From Saprospiraceae bacterium (GTDB lineage Bacteria; Bacteroidota; Bacteroidia; Chitinophagales; Saprospiraceae): DNA of 32,587 nt. A program made the translations under genes and the position numbers. The notes beneath the pieces were generated by a model, which searched no databases, was not told the DNA's origin, and saw nothing but the letters and a program-made list of their open reading frames with translations. Numbering within the stretch: position 1 is the stretch's first letter; every line of letters starts with the position of its first letter. Shown here piece by piece: positions 1 through 11,233 of the stretch. The stretch spans positions 1 through 32,587 of the forward strand of contig JADJXD010000002.1 of assembly GCA_016715985.1 (NCBI GenBank), in the 5' to 3' direction.

Positions 1-834
1 AATGTAATTTGTGTCACAACGGGAATTATAACAATACTCCAAATACCTGTGTAGGCTGCCATCTGACTGAATACAACCAAACCTCAAACCCCGATCACGA
101 GGCGCAACAATTTCCGAAGGATTGTGCAAGTTGCCATACAGAAACAGCATGGATTCCATCCAATTTCGATCACAACAATTATTATGTACTTACCGGAGGC
201 CATGCCATCATTCAGGACGAATGTATTTTATGCCACAATGGAAATTATGGAAATACACCTAACACTTGTAAGGGTTGTCATCTCAGCGACTTTAATCAAA
301 CTACAAACCCCAATCACGTCAGTCTGGGATTTCCACAGGAATGCCAAAATTGTCACACAACCAACCCGGGTTGGGAACCTGCACTCATGCCCAATCATGA
401 TTCCTATTATCCTTTATTAGGGCGCATCTGACAATTAAAAATGAATGCAATCTATGTCACAACGGCAATTACAACAACACACCCAACACATGTTCGGGTT
501 GCCACATCGATGACTACAACAATACCAACAATCCCGACCATCAGGCAGCTCAATTCCCAACCAACTGTGAGCTTTGTCATACAGTAAATGCCTGGGTTCC
601 CTCAATTTTAATCACGATGGAATGTATTTCCCCATCTATACTGGAAAACATAAGGATGAATGGAATACCTGTTCAGATTGTCACACCAATCCAAACAATT
701 ATAATATTTTCAGTTGTATCAATTGTCACGAACACAACAATAAAAATGAAGTGGATGACGACCACAATGGAGTATCCGGATATTCTTACAACAGTGCTGC
801 CTGTTATTCTTGTCACCCAATGGGTAAAAAATGA
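1..834 (+). CDS. Multihaem c-type cytochrome, 5' truncated, frameshifted
   Basis: The reading frame enters from the left edge, so the N-terminus is missing. At least twelve CxxCH haem-attachment motifs are readable over the three frames, for example CNLCH, CVGCH, CASCH, CILCH, CKGCH, CSDCH, CINCH and CYSCH. Most lie in a three-haem unit that repeats about every 73 residues, with recurring CHNGNY and NTC.GCH blocks. The density of roughly one haem per 23 residues resembles cytochrome c3/c7-type electron carriers, so an exported electron-transfer role is expected. Frame changes near 420 (GGG run) and near 605 restore continuous homology, so I treat this as one gene. The stop at 832-834 overlaps the ATG of the next gene. 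Covalent haem loading would need a maturation system such as the CcsBA encoded at 3338-6521. The electron partner is unknown. Confidence 0.85.
3..668 (+). repeat. Tandem three-haem coding repeat (about 219-224 bp units)
   Basis: Successive units begin at the cysteine codons near 3, 222 and 446, and a divergent final unit begins near 669. The spacings of 219, 224 and 223 bp match the protein repeat, with small differences caused by the frame changes and one or two extra residues. This suggests growth of the cytochrome by internal duplication. Confidence 0.75.
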
Positions 835-2477
835 TGAAGGCCGTTTTAAATCATAAAATCATTGGGTCAAAATTTCTGCTGGTCCTGGGTTTTGTGAGTT
901 TGCATTATACCCTTGCAGCGCAAGTTATGGACACTTCAAATGCAGGAAATGTAAGTTACACTTCGGCCAGAAATGTTTATGTAAAATTTAAATCCACAAA
1001 AGCCATTCAAGTTGGGGATACACTTTTTATTGCATCGACAAATGATTGGAAACCCGTTTTAAAGGTATTGAATAAATCTTCTACGTCTTGTGTTTGTCAG
1101 CCTCTGGATTCTCTCGATTTCAAAAAAACAGGTCCCATATTTTTCAAAAAAACCAATTTCATCGATGAAAAGAGCGATGTTTTGGAAGAGGTTAACAGGA
1201 TTCCGGATCTCAGTCAGGAAACAGAAACCAAGCCGGTAGCGGAAGAAAAAAACAGTGCTCTTCGAACACCCGCCAAATGGAAAGGGCGAATTTCCGCCGC
1301 ATCTTATTCGGGATTTGGGTCGAATCAAGCTTCCAATGCCCACCGATTCCAATATACATTTTCGGTGCAGGGAAATGAGTTGGTCAACGGTCACTTTTCT
1401 TTAGAGTCTTATGTCACTTTCAGACATCGTTTGGGAGAATGGCACAGAGTAACAGATAATCTGAATGACGCTCTGAAAATTTACAGTCTTGCCGAAGTTA
1501 CGAGATAAAAGATAAATTCAAAATCAGCATTGGCAGGCGAATAAACTACAAAGTATCCAGTCTGGGCGCTATTGATGGTGTGCAGGCTGAATGGAAGTTC
1601 AACCATTTTGAAGCCGGTGCAATTGTAGGTTCAAGGCCGGATTTACGAGACTATGGATTTAATTTTAATTACCCGGAGGCAGGTGTATTTATTCATTACA
1701 ACTGGAATGTCGATCAAAAAATAAACAGTCAACAGACGCTTTCATTGATGGAGCAACGCAGAAACGGCAATATTGATCGGCGTTTCATGTATTTTCAGCA
1801 TTCGAGTACCCTTTTTTAGAAATCTGAGTTTATTCTGTTCGGCCGAATACGATTTATACCAGAATATTCCCAATGAAGCAACAACGGTTTTTAAACTTAC
1901 CAATATCTATCTGATGGGGCGTTATCGTTTTTCAAGACGCGTAAATTTGTCCTTGTCTTATGATGCCCGATCCAATATCATTTACTACGAAACCTACAAA
2001 AATGATATTGACAGATTATTGGAGGATGAAACAAGACAAGGATTGCGACTTCAGTTTCAAATTCAACCTGCGAAATACATTTCGCTTAATTTTGGAAGCA
2101 ATTACCGCTATCAGCAAAGTGGGGCCAACGAATCCCTGAATTTTAATGCCTATTGTTCGCACAGCCGGGTTCCTTTGCTGAATTGTATGTTGAGTTTATC
2201 AGGAAATTATTTAAAAAACAGTTTTCTCGTTTCAAAGGTTATTGGAATTCACCTGAATAAAGATTTTTTGAAAGGGAAATTATTTAACGAGCTGTATTAC
2301 AGATGGGTGAATTACGATTATTCGCTGTATGCCTATACTGCCACGCAACACATTGGCGGAGTGAGTGTCAATTGGCGGATTGGAAAAAAACACAGTCTGG
2401 GTGTTTATGCGGAAGAAACGATTGATCAGTTTTCCAACTACCTCCGCATCAACGCAAGGGCCATGTACCGTTTCTGA
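831..2477 (+). CDS. Predicted outer-membrane beta-barrel protein, frameshifted
   Basis: I recognise no named family. Tandem ATG codons at 831 and 834 overlap the cytochrome stop (ATGA), suggesting translational coupling. Residues 1-30 form a signal peptide ending in a LAAQ-type cleavage region. A short beta-rich segment with a CVC motif and a low-complexity acidic linker follow. The C-terminal two thirds show alternating aromatic and polar strands (for example LSLSYDARSNIIYYETY and LYYRWVNYDYSLYAY) and the protein ends in Phe, as is usual for outer-membrane barrels. The frame changes near 1490-1508 and again near 1806-1819 (a CCC/T6 tract). The joined product would be about 548 residues. Its position directly after a multihaem cytochrome suggests a possible porin-cytochrome partner, which is inference only. 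Confidence 0.6.
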
Positions 2478-2505
2478 TTTCTGCATAAATCTCTTTTGAG
2501 AATGT

Positions 2506-2513
2506 TAACTTTG
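2506..2513 (+). promoter_or_regulatory. Bacteroidota-type -7 box (TAACTTTG)
   Basis: This is an exact match to the TAnnTTTG consensus, 21 bp before the lipoprotein start at 2535. I see no well-spaced -33 TTTG, so the assignment is moderate. Confidence 0.4.
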
Positions 2514-2534
2514 CACAGATATTAATAAAATGAT

Positions 2535-3247
2535 ATGAACCATTTCCTTTCAATACTACTCTTCGCTTTTGCCATCATTTCCTGTGATACAAAACCCAAG
2601 GTCGTGGAGCCTGTTGGAACCGGACAATCAACCGGAATGACAGCTACACCACAAACGGAAATTTCACATAAAGCCTTCGTAGAGGAGGTGATTCAAACAA
2701 GCAAGTACACCTATCTGCAAATCCTGGAAGGAGAACAAAAAAATGGATTGCTATTTCAAAGGCAGATGTTTCGAAAGGAGCTGAAATTGTGTACACCGGC
2801 GGACTCACAATGAGGGCTTTTCACAGTGCAGAATTGGATCGGACTTTTGATGAATTGTTGTTGGTGTCCAATATAAAATTAGCTGGCGGACAGAGCCAAA
2901 ATTTGTTTGAGCAAATTCAAAAAGGAAGTGGAGAAGTAAGTAAAGAAAAAATTCAAATTGTACCGGGCTCGGTTAAATTAGCGGATCTTTTTTCCAATCC
3001 GGAAAAATACCAGGGCAAAAAAATATTGGTCAGCGGCCGGTGTATTAAAATCAATTACCAGATCATGGGGAAAAACTGGATTCATCTCGAAGACGAATCC
3101 GGTTCAAAAGCCAATTTAACTATCACCAGTCAGGCTGTCATAGAACCCGGAAAGGCTGCTGCGTTTGAAGGGGTCATAACATTAAACAAAGATTTTGGTG
3201 CAGGTTATAAATATGATGTAATCATGGAAGAAGCCATTTTAAAATAA
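2535..3247 (+). CDS. Lipoprotein with an OB-fold-like C-terminal region, frameshifted
   Basis: The N-terminus MNHFLSILLFAFAIISC is a lipoprotein signal peptide, with lipobox IISC placing the lipidated Cys at residue 17. A Thr/Pro-rich linker follows, then a beta-rich region reading TYLQILEGEQK(K)WIAISKADV. The C-terminal part contains GKKILVSGRCIKIN and GKNWIHLEDESG, a pattern seen in small OB-fold or nucleic-acid-binding-like periplasmic proteins of Bacteroidota. The frame changes at the A7 run near 2740; adding one A gives a continuous protein of about 237 residues. The gene is convergent with ccsBA and has its own promoter-like box at 2506. The function is unknown, and the OB-fold reading is by pattern only. 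Confidence 0.6.
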
Positions 3248-3337
3248 GAGAATTGGTAAAAACTCCTGATACCTTATTTTTAAAGTATTTTGAACAACTC
3301 CTCAATCCTGCATGCAAACCCGCGGTAAGAAAAATGT

Positions 3338-6300
3338 TTAAACCTTGGTAGCGAGGTTTTGTGAAGCACTTATAATATTCAAACGAAGCTGTTTCTTTTT
3401 AACGGACTTCTTGACTTCTTTTTCAAAACTCCTATTACGCCAATAAGCTCCAAGACTGATGGCCACTAATATCACGACCAGATAATAGACAAATGACGGA
3501 ATGGGGACCGGGTCACCTGCCGCATAGGAATGCAATCCGGACAAATAATAATTCACTCCGTAGTAGGTCATCATCACGGATGCAAATCCAAATAAGGTCG
3601 CCGTATTGTAGGCGAATCTGCTTTGCAGTCCTGGAATCAAACGCATGTGGAGAATAAACGAATACACCAGAATGGAAACCAATGCCCAGGTTTCTTTGGC
3701 ATCCCATCCCCAGTAGCGACCCCAGGATTCATTGGCCCATACTCCACCCAGATAGGTTCCCGTGCTGAGCATGACCAGTCCTCCCATAATGGTCATTTCA
3801 CTGGTGTAACTCATCTCATCGATGATGCGGTCTATGCGCTGCTGATTTTTTTGGGTGGTCAGGATCATGAGAATCAAATTGAGTGCGCCAATCAAGGCTC
3901 CAAGAACCAGGAAGCCGTAACTGCCTGCTTCAAGAGAAACGTGTATCGTCAGCCAATAAGACTTAAGCACCGGGACCAATGGCGTAATTTCAGGATCCAG
4001 CCAGCTCAGTCCTGCAACCATCAAAACAATGGAAGATAAAAGACTGGTGGCCGCAAGTCCGCCCAGCGAATTTCTGGAGAATAACAATCCAGCCAATACC
4101 GTGGTCCAGGCAATGTAAATCATCGACTCGTATCCATTGCTCCAGGGGGCACGACCCGATACGTACCAGCGCAATCCCAATCCAAAAGTTTGGAATAAAA
4201 ATCCTGCCAGGAGGAATAGCAAACTTATGTTTAAAGCAAACCTTAAAGACTTGCCCGGAGAAAAGACATTTGTAAATAGAAGCGCAAGAAAAACCAAAGC
4301 CATCAGACCGTAATACTTGCTCAGTTTTCCAAAAACATTTAAATCGTTGAGCAAAATTTCAGCACTTAATTTTGTCTGGGATGGGATGATTTCCTGACCT
4401 AATTTTTGCTGATACATGCTCAATTCCTGTAACAAAGAATTGGGTATCGACCAGTTGTTTGTTTGAACAGCCTCCCTGACCTGTTCGATATAGGCTTTGT
4501 AAAATCTATCGGGAAAAGCTTCAGCACTGATATCCAGTTGTTGATGGAGATGCTGGCCGGAAGGTGCATCCCAATGATCGTTGGGATGATTTTCTACAGG
4601 AAATAATTTCAATAGACTTCCTGAAAATACCATGTGCGTGATGTTCAGTTTCTCATCGAGTTTGATCAGTTCTTTTTCATAAACGCCACGGTCGACGGGT
4701 TTTTTATTAAATGCATCGCGCGCATCTTCTTTTAAAATATAATTGCCTTCTGCATTGAAAAAATCAAGATAGGATACAAAACCCGTAGCTCCTTTAAAAA
4801 GGTTTAGGATTTTTTCGTGTTTACCTAATTTAATCACCGGTAGTTTATTCCACACCTCCGGAAATGCCGACATGCTGATGAACACCTGCTCTGCATCCAT
4901 TCCGAACATGGTCTCTTTGCGCGATAATTTTCTAAGGACTTCAAGACTCAGGGTATTCATCGGTTTCATCCTTCCGTTTACATCCTGAACGATGAGCTTG
5001 CCAAATAATTCGGCATGTGCTTTGTCGATCACAGGAATTTGGGCCTGCACCTGTGCAACAGACGCTTGACCAAAGAGTTCCGGAACCAGCAGCATGCAAA
5101 AAACAAGATGCCCATATTTTTAACCCGCAGCTCTCTTATCCTTCTGCTCAAATACTGGAACCTGCTGTTTTTATCAAACAGGCTGATCAGCATTCCTAAA
5201 GTCAATAATAAATAGCCAAGGTAACTGACCCAGGTCCCCGGCGCATCCTTGTTGACACTTAAATAAGTGCCCAGTTCATCTTTATCGAACGAAGATTGAA
5301 AAAACCGATAACCTCTGTGATCGAGAATGTTGTTCATATAGATCCTGAGATCCTTGTTCAAATTTTTTCCGGATCTATCAAAGTCACTTCGCTTGCATAA
5401 GAAGAAGCACTGTTGGTTCCCGGGTAACGATCCATGATGAAATCCCGGAGTTTTAATTCAAATGGCAGTTGGATCTGTCTGGCTCCGTAACTCCAGGTGA
5501 ATTCACCTTCTGGTAAACTGATAGTTCTGGGATTTCCTTCATTGCCGGCACTTCCCGAAATGTAAAATTCTGTAGGCTGGTTGTTGACCGTCATTTTCAG
5601 TTTGAGTGCAGCCATGCTTTCGCTGCTCATTTTCTGATTTGTAGACGCAACATCGACCACTGCACTTTTATTGAATTCACTCACCACAAAAGTGAAAGCA
5701 TCCGAGGCGTACAGTGATCTGAAACGCAAAAGGTGTTCCTGGTGGCCTGCCAGGGTATCGCGTTGTTGAGTTGCCATCACCATTTGAGTGAAAGATGCGT
5801 CATGTGAGATCAGAAGGGAATCCTGAGCCAAACGAATGTTGACTGCATTTTCCATGGGCCGATCGCCGAAGTTGAACAAAGTTCCACCGAGCGTTCTTGG
5901 ATTGTTGTATTTCAAAAGAGATTCTTCGCGACCTTGCGCGCCACCCATTACAATTTTCAGAAAAGGAGATCCCTTCGGGTCGTCCTTGAGTATTTCGGCA
6001 GGATTAGGAATGAATTCCTGCAACTCGATATCTAATTTTTCATTTCCGAGTAAAAATCCTTTTTTGTAGGTGTTGGATCCTTTGCTTGCAAACAAAACGC
6101 GGTCTTCCGTTTTATAATGCAATCCTTTCAAATTCGCATGGAGTTGCAGATACGTATCAGAAGACAAGATGGTGTTACTCGATCCGCCTTCGCGAATATG
6201 CATCATTCCTTCATAACCGAAATAACGGGTGATACCCGATCCAATGAGAATGATGACCATGGACAGGTGAAACATGAGCGTTCCCCATTTTTTTTGTTGG

Positions 6301-6521
6301 ATGAATTTGAATTTGATGACATTGTAGATCAGGCAACATCCAAATAAAAACAAAAGAAATTCAAACCACCTGGCCTTGAATATGAGTTTTTGTGCAGAAC
6401 TCGTTCCAAAATCGTTTTCTATAAAAGTGGCCACACCTATAGCAGCAGCAAACAAGAGCATGTACAATCCCGCGGCTCTGGTGGAGAAAATGACCTGGAA
6501 CAGCTTGTTGATAAAAAACAT
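3338..6521 (-). CDS. ccsBA: Cytochrome c biogenesis protein, ResB-CcsA fusion, frameshifted twice
   Basis: This is the system II cytochrome c synthetase, which moves haem across the inner membrane and attaches it to CxxCH apocytochromes. The N-terminal ResB part (from ATG at 6521) has four membrane segments and then a long periplasmic region. The C-terminal CcsA part carries the haem-handling WWD motif GRYWGWDAKETWALV, with flanking His residues in HVSLEAG and ILHMRL, within six to eight membrane helices. The reading breaks at an A6 run near 5361-5370 and at a T6 run near 5100-5110. Both are homopolymers, and the joined length of about 1060 residues matches the fused Bacteroidota form, so sequence error is likelier than decay. 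It fits functionally with the multihaem cytochrome at the left edge. Confidence 0.9.
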
Positions 6522-6607
6522 GGTTACAAAAATATTTTGGATGCGGAGTGAAGAAGTCTGTCAATGAACACGATCTGACCTCGTCATCGGGCAAATGTGT
6601 TTAAAAA

Positions 6608-6615
6608 CAAAATTA
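6608..6615 (-). promoter_or_regulatory. TAnnTTTG-like -7 box upstream of ccsBA
   Basis: On the minus strand the bases read TAATTTTG, matching the Bacteroidota -7 consensus, about 87 bp before the ccsBA start. No clear -33 element is present. Confidence 0.3.
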
Positions 6616-6684
6616 CGATAGCAATGGTTCAGGATTTTGTCGTTAACAATAATTTGGATAGGGCAGTTAAAACAGCCAATAAAA

Positions 6685-7095
6685 TCAGGCGACCCGTGGG
6701 TGTAATTGCGATCTCGTTTTCATCATCGGGGCAATGCTCAGATCGATAAATTCCATCACCTCCTCATTGGGCAGTTCCCAGTAAAAAATTTCGACCAGTT
6801 TGTCGTAATCATTTTCTTCATTGACAAATTTCCAGCTCCATTCTTCTGCAAGTATTATTTCTTCTTCGCTATATACGGGTAATTGGATTTCCTGTTTGAA
6901 AGTGGCGTACAATACCAAAAATAAAAACAATAAATAATCCAGTTCCTCTTCGGTCAGAACTTCTGCATGGCTTCCAACAAGGATGTCCATGAGCATGACC
7001 TGGTCAGTTTGCAGTTCATCCAGTAATTTGTCGATGTCTTTCGGCTGGTTCTGAAATTTCAAAACACAGGCATCGAGTTGCTGATTTGTAATCAT
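6685..7095 (-). CDS. Hypothetical acidic protein
   Basis: I do not recognise this 136-residue protein. It is rich in Glu, Asp and Leu, looks all-helical, and has no signal peptide or membrane segment, although LDYLLFLFLVLYATF forms a hydrophobic helix in its middle. It starts 6 bp after the stop of the AlkA-like gene, so the two are probably co-transcribed. The final residues (MMKTRSQLHPRVA) look less ordered than the rest, so another frame change near the C-terminus is possible. Confidence 0.55.
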   Translation of the reverse strand: MITNQQLDACVLKFQNQPKDIDKLLDELQTDQVMLMDILVGSHAEVLTEEELDYLLFLFLVLYATFKQEIQLPVYSEEEIILAEEWSWKFVNEENDYDKLVEIFYWELPNEEVMEFIDLSIAPMMKTRSQLHPRVA

Positions 7096-7101
7096 TTGAT
7101 T

Positions 7102-7667
7102 TTATTGATCTTTCCAGGCCCAAAGATACATACAAGCCAGCGAACGGTGGGGCCTCCATTTTTCAGCGATGCGTTGCATTTTCTGTTGCAATTCTTTGCC
7201 TTCCAGATTGAGCTTATACAATTTTTTCATAGCCATTTGGATCCCGTAATCTCCGGAAGAGAAAACATCTTCTCTGCACAGCCCAAACATCAGTACCATT
7301 TCTGTTGTCCATTTACCGACTCCTTTTATTTTTATTAGCAGTTCTCCGACTTCTTCATCAGACATGGTTGGCCAGGCTTGATCCTGTAGTTTGTGGGTCT
7401 CAAAGAATTCAGCGATATTTTTGATATACTGTGATTTTTGTGCGGACAAGCCGATACCTCTCAGACTGTCGGAGGGCGTTTGGATGATTTGCAGGTTCGA
7501 TGGAAATTTTTTATCGTAGAGATCTATAAATCGAGAAAAATGACAGCAGCAACTTTGGTTGATAGCTGTTGTGAGATGATTGAACTCACGAGATATTCCC
7601 TGAGATCTGATTTTTGACCCGGTACATGCAAATCACTTGCAGGAATGCTGTCGACGAGCATTTTCAT
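7102..7667 (-). CDS. DNA-3-methyladenine glycosylase II-like (HhH-GPD), frameshifted
   Basis: This is a base-excision repair glycosylase that removes alkylated purines. The C-terminal part has the helix-hairpin-helix GIGLSAQK and IKGVGKWTTEMVLMFGL, followed at the expected distance by the catalytic Asp of SSGDYGIQ. The N-terminal part reads LVSSIISQQLSTKVAAVIF, the typical SIISQQLS helix of this family. Reading breaks at a T5 run near 7540. One extra T gives VIFSRFIDLYDKKFPSN and joins the halves into about 188 residues, close to the usual 200. I chose the ATG at 7667 because a stop lies upstream in that frame. It is divergent from the gene at 7733 and probably leads the operon that includes the acidic protein. 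Confidence 0.85.
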
Positions 7668-7716
7668 TTTTGGATCTTTAGAGAGTATTTTTGGGCATTC
7701 ATATGGAAAATTGAAT

Positions 7717-7724
7717 TAATTTTG
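7717..7724 (+). promoter_or_regulatory. TAATTTTG box before the choice-of-anchor-B gene
   Basis: This exact TAnnTTTG match lies in the 65-bp divergent gap, only 8 bp before the ATG at 7733. If used it would imply a very short leader, so confidence is low. Confidence 0.3.
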
Positions 7725-7732
7725 TTAGACAC

Positions 7733-9343
7733 ATGAGATTATTCATTCTTTTTATAATACTGTTCGGCCATTATTTGAACAGTCTCTCCGCCCAAAATTA
7801 TAAAAATATGGAATTGGCTTCGCGTTACGACGACGATCAATTGCCTCAACAAAGCGGAGTCGCCTACAACGATGTCTGGGGTTATGTTTACCCGGATGGA
7901 AAGGAGATCGCAATCATCGGGACTTTGGACAGCATATGGATTTACGAAGTCACGGACCCATTCAACATTCGTAGGGTCTTTAGTTTTGCAGGAGGATTCA
8001 GGACCATCTGGAGAGAATTTAAAACCTATCAGAACTATCTGTATGCCATTACGGACGCAGCCAACGAGGGTCTGAGCATTTTTTGATCTGAAAAATTCGC
8101 CGGATTCCATTGCCTTTGTTTTCAGAGATCAGGCAAATTTGTTGACTTCTCACATGTTGTTCATAGATACAGCAACGGCACATCTCTTTATTGCCGGTGC
8201 GCGAGACAGTTCTGGTCCTGTCGACCTCATCATGATGGACCTTCAGGGGAATCCCACGATGCCGAGGCTGGTCAAAAAAATTGATTTACCCGGCCATTAT
8301 GTGCACGATCTTTTTGTGCGAAACGATACGGCGTATTGTTCACATGGCTTTAACGGATTTTATATTTACAAAATAGAACCCACGGGTTCTTATACAGAAT
8401 TGTCATCTATTGAAATTTATCCGCAACAAGGATACAATCACAGTTCGTGGTTGCACGAAAATGGGCGTTATCTGATCTGGGCCGACGAAACGCACAATAC
8501 CAGTTTAAAAATGGTGGATGTAAGCGATCGTTTGAATCCGCGCATAATCAAATTATTCCGATCGGCACTCGAAGCTCCGGTTGATACGGCGAGCATTGCC
8601 CACAATCCTTATTTTTAGGGGATTATGCTTTTGTAAGTTACTATCACGATGGCGTTGTGGTGTTTAATTGCAGTGATCCATTGAATCCTGAAATCGTAGC
8701 TTATTACGACACAGAACCATCCAACACCAATTACAACCAGAACTATGCAGGGGCATGGGGTGTTTATCCTTATTTGCCATCGGGAAGCATTCTGGCATCC
8801 GACATCCAGAATGGATTGTTTGTTTTGTTCCTGGATTTTCAATTGAGTTTATGTGAAGTCGATTTTAGTTTGCATCAAAAATCAAACAAAGTTGAAATCA
8901 ACTGGGGCATTTCAAACAAGGAGTGTATATCGGATCTCAAATTGCAGCGGGCAGGTTCTTCTCTGCATTTTGAAGACCTCGCAATGAGTTCAACACATAA
9001 TTTGAATAGAGCGTATACAGATGTTTTGAAAAAACCGGGTGTGTATTATTACCGGTTTAAGTGGCAGCGCGAAGGCCAGTACCAATATTCTAAAATTCAA
9101 TCTGCGACGTTTTCAAATTCCTGTTTTGAATTCGATCGTGCATCCGGGTACATCATTGCCCTTTGTCAGGTTGATTTGATCAGGCAGCTCAGGGTTTTAA
9201 ATGTAGATGGAAGAGAATTGTTATGCAAGCAACAGCTTACATTTCCGTATTTATTGCAGTCAGAAGAATATCATGGATACCACATTCTGGAAATTATGGA
9301 TATCGAAGGAAGGATCCATCTTCAGAAATTATGGTTTGAATAA
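7733..9343 (+). CDS. Choice-of-anchor B family protein (LVIVD-type beta-propeller), frameshifted twice
   Basis: This is a secreted or surface-anchored beta-propeller protein of about 537 residues once joined. Residues 1-20 are a signal peptide ending SLSAQ. Family hallmarks are GYVYPDGKEIAIIGT, IYEVTDPFNIRRV, IWREFKTYQNYLYAITD, YVHDLFVRNDTAYCS and GDYAFVSYYHDGVVVF. They follow the order seen in choice-of-anchor-B proteins of Bacteroidota. The C-terminal 170 residues form a beta-sandwich-like tail (YYYRFKW, RQLRVLNVDGRELL) that may be a type IX secretion sorting region. Frame changes sit at a T6 run near 8082 and a T5 run near 8615; one extra T at the second gives NPYFLGDYAFVSYYHDG. The ligand and exact role are unknown. 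Confidence 0.85.
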
Positions 9344-9511
9344 AGGAAGGTTAAATCTGTTTGATCAGCAGTATCTATCGGGGATTCAAAAAACTAACAG
9401 TTGTTAGTATTAAAATTTATATCCTTTTCGAATTCCGGGACCATTCAGTTTAAGGGCATTTAGCAAAATCAATGGATGTGTTACTTTACGGTCTTACCTG
9501 TGGGTTAAAAA
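9344..9511. other. Intergenic region, 168 bp
   Basis: It holds a small hairpin (9394-9407) and, on the minus strand near 9415-9480, a short open stretch ending HPLILLNALKLNGPG..GYKF that may be the tail of a lost gene. I see no complete gene. Confidence 0.4.
9394..9407 (+). terminator. Weak hairpin downstream of the choice-of-anchor-B gene
   Basis: CTAACA and TGTTAG pair around a two-base loop and are followed by AT-rich sequence. The stem is short and the T-tract poor, so termination is only possible. Confidence 0.25.
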
Positions 9512-9901
9512 GGATCAAATCATAAATATGGGGAGAAATCAGCTTTGACGTCAATTTTTAAATAAATTCACGGATTCAAAAAGCCCAAAATTATCCAATT
9601 GACTTTCACTTATTCCTAAGATTCATTGTTCTTTTTTGTCTTGATACATGACTGAACGATTACGCCGTAAGGCGTATCGATGTCCACAAAGGACATCGAA
9701 GTGAAGGAACCGCGAAGCGGCTGACCTGTTATTATTATATATGTTTTCATTTCTTAACACTTTTTAAGTCAGTTTTAGCTAAAATGAAAAAGGCCGATCT
9801 GAATTTCTGCTCTGTTTACTAGTTGGACATACTGATTTTATTTATTTCAGATACCAAAATTGCTTCATTTCAACTTAATCCCCATATAGTTTACCTGACC
9901 C
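9512..9901 (+). repeat. Dispersed intergenic repeat, copy 1 (390 bp)
   Basis: It is nearly identical to 14426-14798 in the same orientation. Differences are a few substitutions, a 19-bp insertion here after CTTAAC near 9750, and a 2-bp deletion near 9706. The core holds three consecutive hairpins: TACGCC/GGCGTA with a GTAA loop (9661-9676), CGATGTCC/GGACATCG (9678-9698) and CCGC/GCGG (9710-9720). There is no convincing ORF. It ends one base before the stop codon of the M28 peptidase gene. Confidence 0.9.
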
Positions 9902-9902
9902 G

Positions 9903-11139
9903 TTAAAACGTAATCTGCTTCACTACCGTTTCGTCTTTTCTTTTCACAGTGACATCTGTACTCTGGCCTTTTTCAAATTTTGAAAGGGCTTCCATGTACT
10001 GGTATACATCTTTGATCTCGTAGGTGCCGATTTTAATAACGATATCGCCGCCCATCAGCCCGGCTTTTTGGGCTGGCCGGTTGTCTAATACTGCATCGAT
10101 GCGCATGCCTTCTCCGTTGAATACATAATCGGGCATGACACCCATGGTGACTTTAAAGGCTGCTGCTTTTTGTTTGTCTTCATCTTTGGTTTTTTGGAAA
10201 GTCAGTTTGGGCTCTGCAGACAAATGGATCATCAAACCCCAGATGATCTCTCCGATTTCCCTGATTCCGTCGTAATTGACCAGATGGCTGTCGTCGGATG
10301 GTTTGTGATAATCCTCATGCTGTCCTGTAAAGAAATGGATCGAAGGAATGTTTTTCAGGTAAAAAGCAGTATGATCCGATGGACCTATGCCTCCCTCGCT
10401 GTAGTTAAAAGTAAAACCAGGCATTCTGCACTTATCCAAAAGAGATTTCCATTCCAGTGATGTTCCTACTCCACTGATGGCGATGGTTTTTTCGGATTCA
10501 GCCTGCCCACCATATCCAGGTTGATCATGGCTAACATGCTTTCCTGTGGAATAGTGGGATTTTCCATAAAGGCTTTCGATCCCAACAGTCCCATTTCTTC
10601 TCCGGAAAATGCAATAAAAAGCACATTGAATTTTAATTTTTCTCTTGCTTCAGATTTTCTGCCAGCCATAACATGGCAGCGATTCCGCTTGCATTGTCGT
10701 CGGCACCATTGTGGATGGCTTTTTCATTGGGGCTTCTCGATCCCATGGCCCCATAACCCAGATGGTCGTAATGGGCACCGATGACCACCGTTTTCTTTGC
10801 TTTATTATTGAGAAAACCAAGGACATTTTTCCCTTTTCCATCCATTTGGGCACCACCATGTGGATTTTTCGAAAAAGAAAATTCGTGATACCATTCGTCG
10901 TTGCCTTTCGGACTCAGACCAATTTGTTTCATTCTGTGAGCGATGTATTCAGCGGCCAGAGTTTCGCCCGGGCTCCCTGTTTCACGGCCTTCGAGTAAAT
11001 CAGAAGAGAGGTAAACCACATCGACCTTTATATTTAAATGGGGATCGTATTGAGCAAAGCTCATCGAACTGAAACTCAATAACATGAAGATGATGAAATT
11101 CTTTATTTGAGACGGAGATGCGAAATGAGGCAGGTACAT
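9903..11139 (-). CDS. M28 family metallopeptidase with C-terminal PDZ domain, frameshifted twice
   Basis: This is an exported zinc aminopeptidase-like enzyme of about 412 residues. The ATG at 11139 gives a good signal peptide ending MSFAQ; an alternative TTG at 11202 would add an unlikely 21 residues. The M28 metal and catalytic motifs appear in order: GAHYDHLG, GADDNASG, the catalytic Glu pair in FSGEEMGLLGS, NLDMVGR, SDHTAFY and a final His in TGQHEDYHKPSDD. The last 90 residues are a PDZ domain (AGLMGGDIVIKIGTYEIKDV). Frame changes occur at A-runs near 10632-10640 and near 10470-10490. In both places one extra base gives continuous homology, so the active site is probably intact in the organism. 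Confidence 0.9.
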
Positions 11140-11165
11140 GAAGTGGATTTTTTGTAAATGAAGCG

Positions 11166-11173
11166 CAAAGCTA
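11166..11173 (-). promoter_or_regulatory. TAGCTTTG -7 box upstream of the M28 gene
   Basis: This minus-strand exact TAnnTTTG match lies 26 bp before the ATG at 11139 and supports that start over the upstream TTG. A TTTTG further upstream is spaced more widely than usual. Confidence 0.35.
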
Positions 11174-11233
11174 AGTAACAAACTAACCACATGCGGGTTC
11201 AAAACCGTAATTTTACGGCCCTAAGTTTAGAAT

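Noticed and set aside
9415..9480. Minus-strand fragment ending HPLILLNALKLNGPG..GYKF
   Set aside because: It could be the tail of a lost gene, but only about 25 codons are open and I could not assign a family.
9661..9720. Series of short hairpins considered as a CRISPR-like array
   Set aside because: The three hairpins have different sequences and no regular repeat-spacer pattern; the unit repeats only as the whole 373-390 bp element.
11200..11202. TTG start for the M28 peptidase gene
   Set aside because: It would place 21 residues before a good signal peptide and put the likely promoter box inside the coding region; ATG at 11139 fits better.
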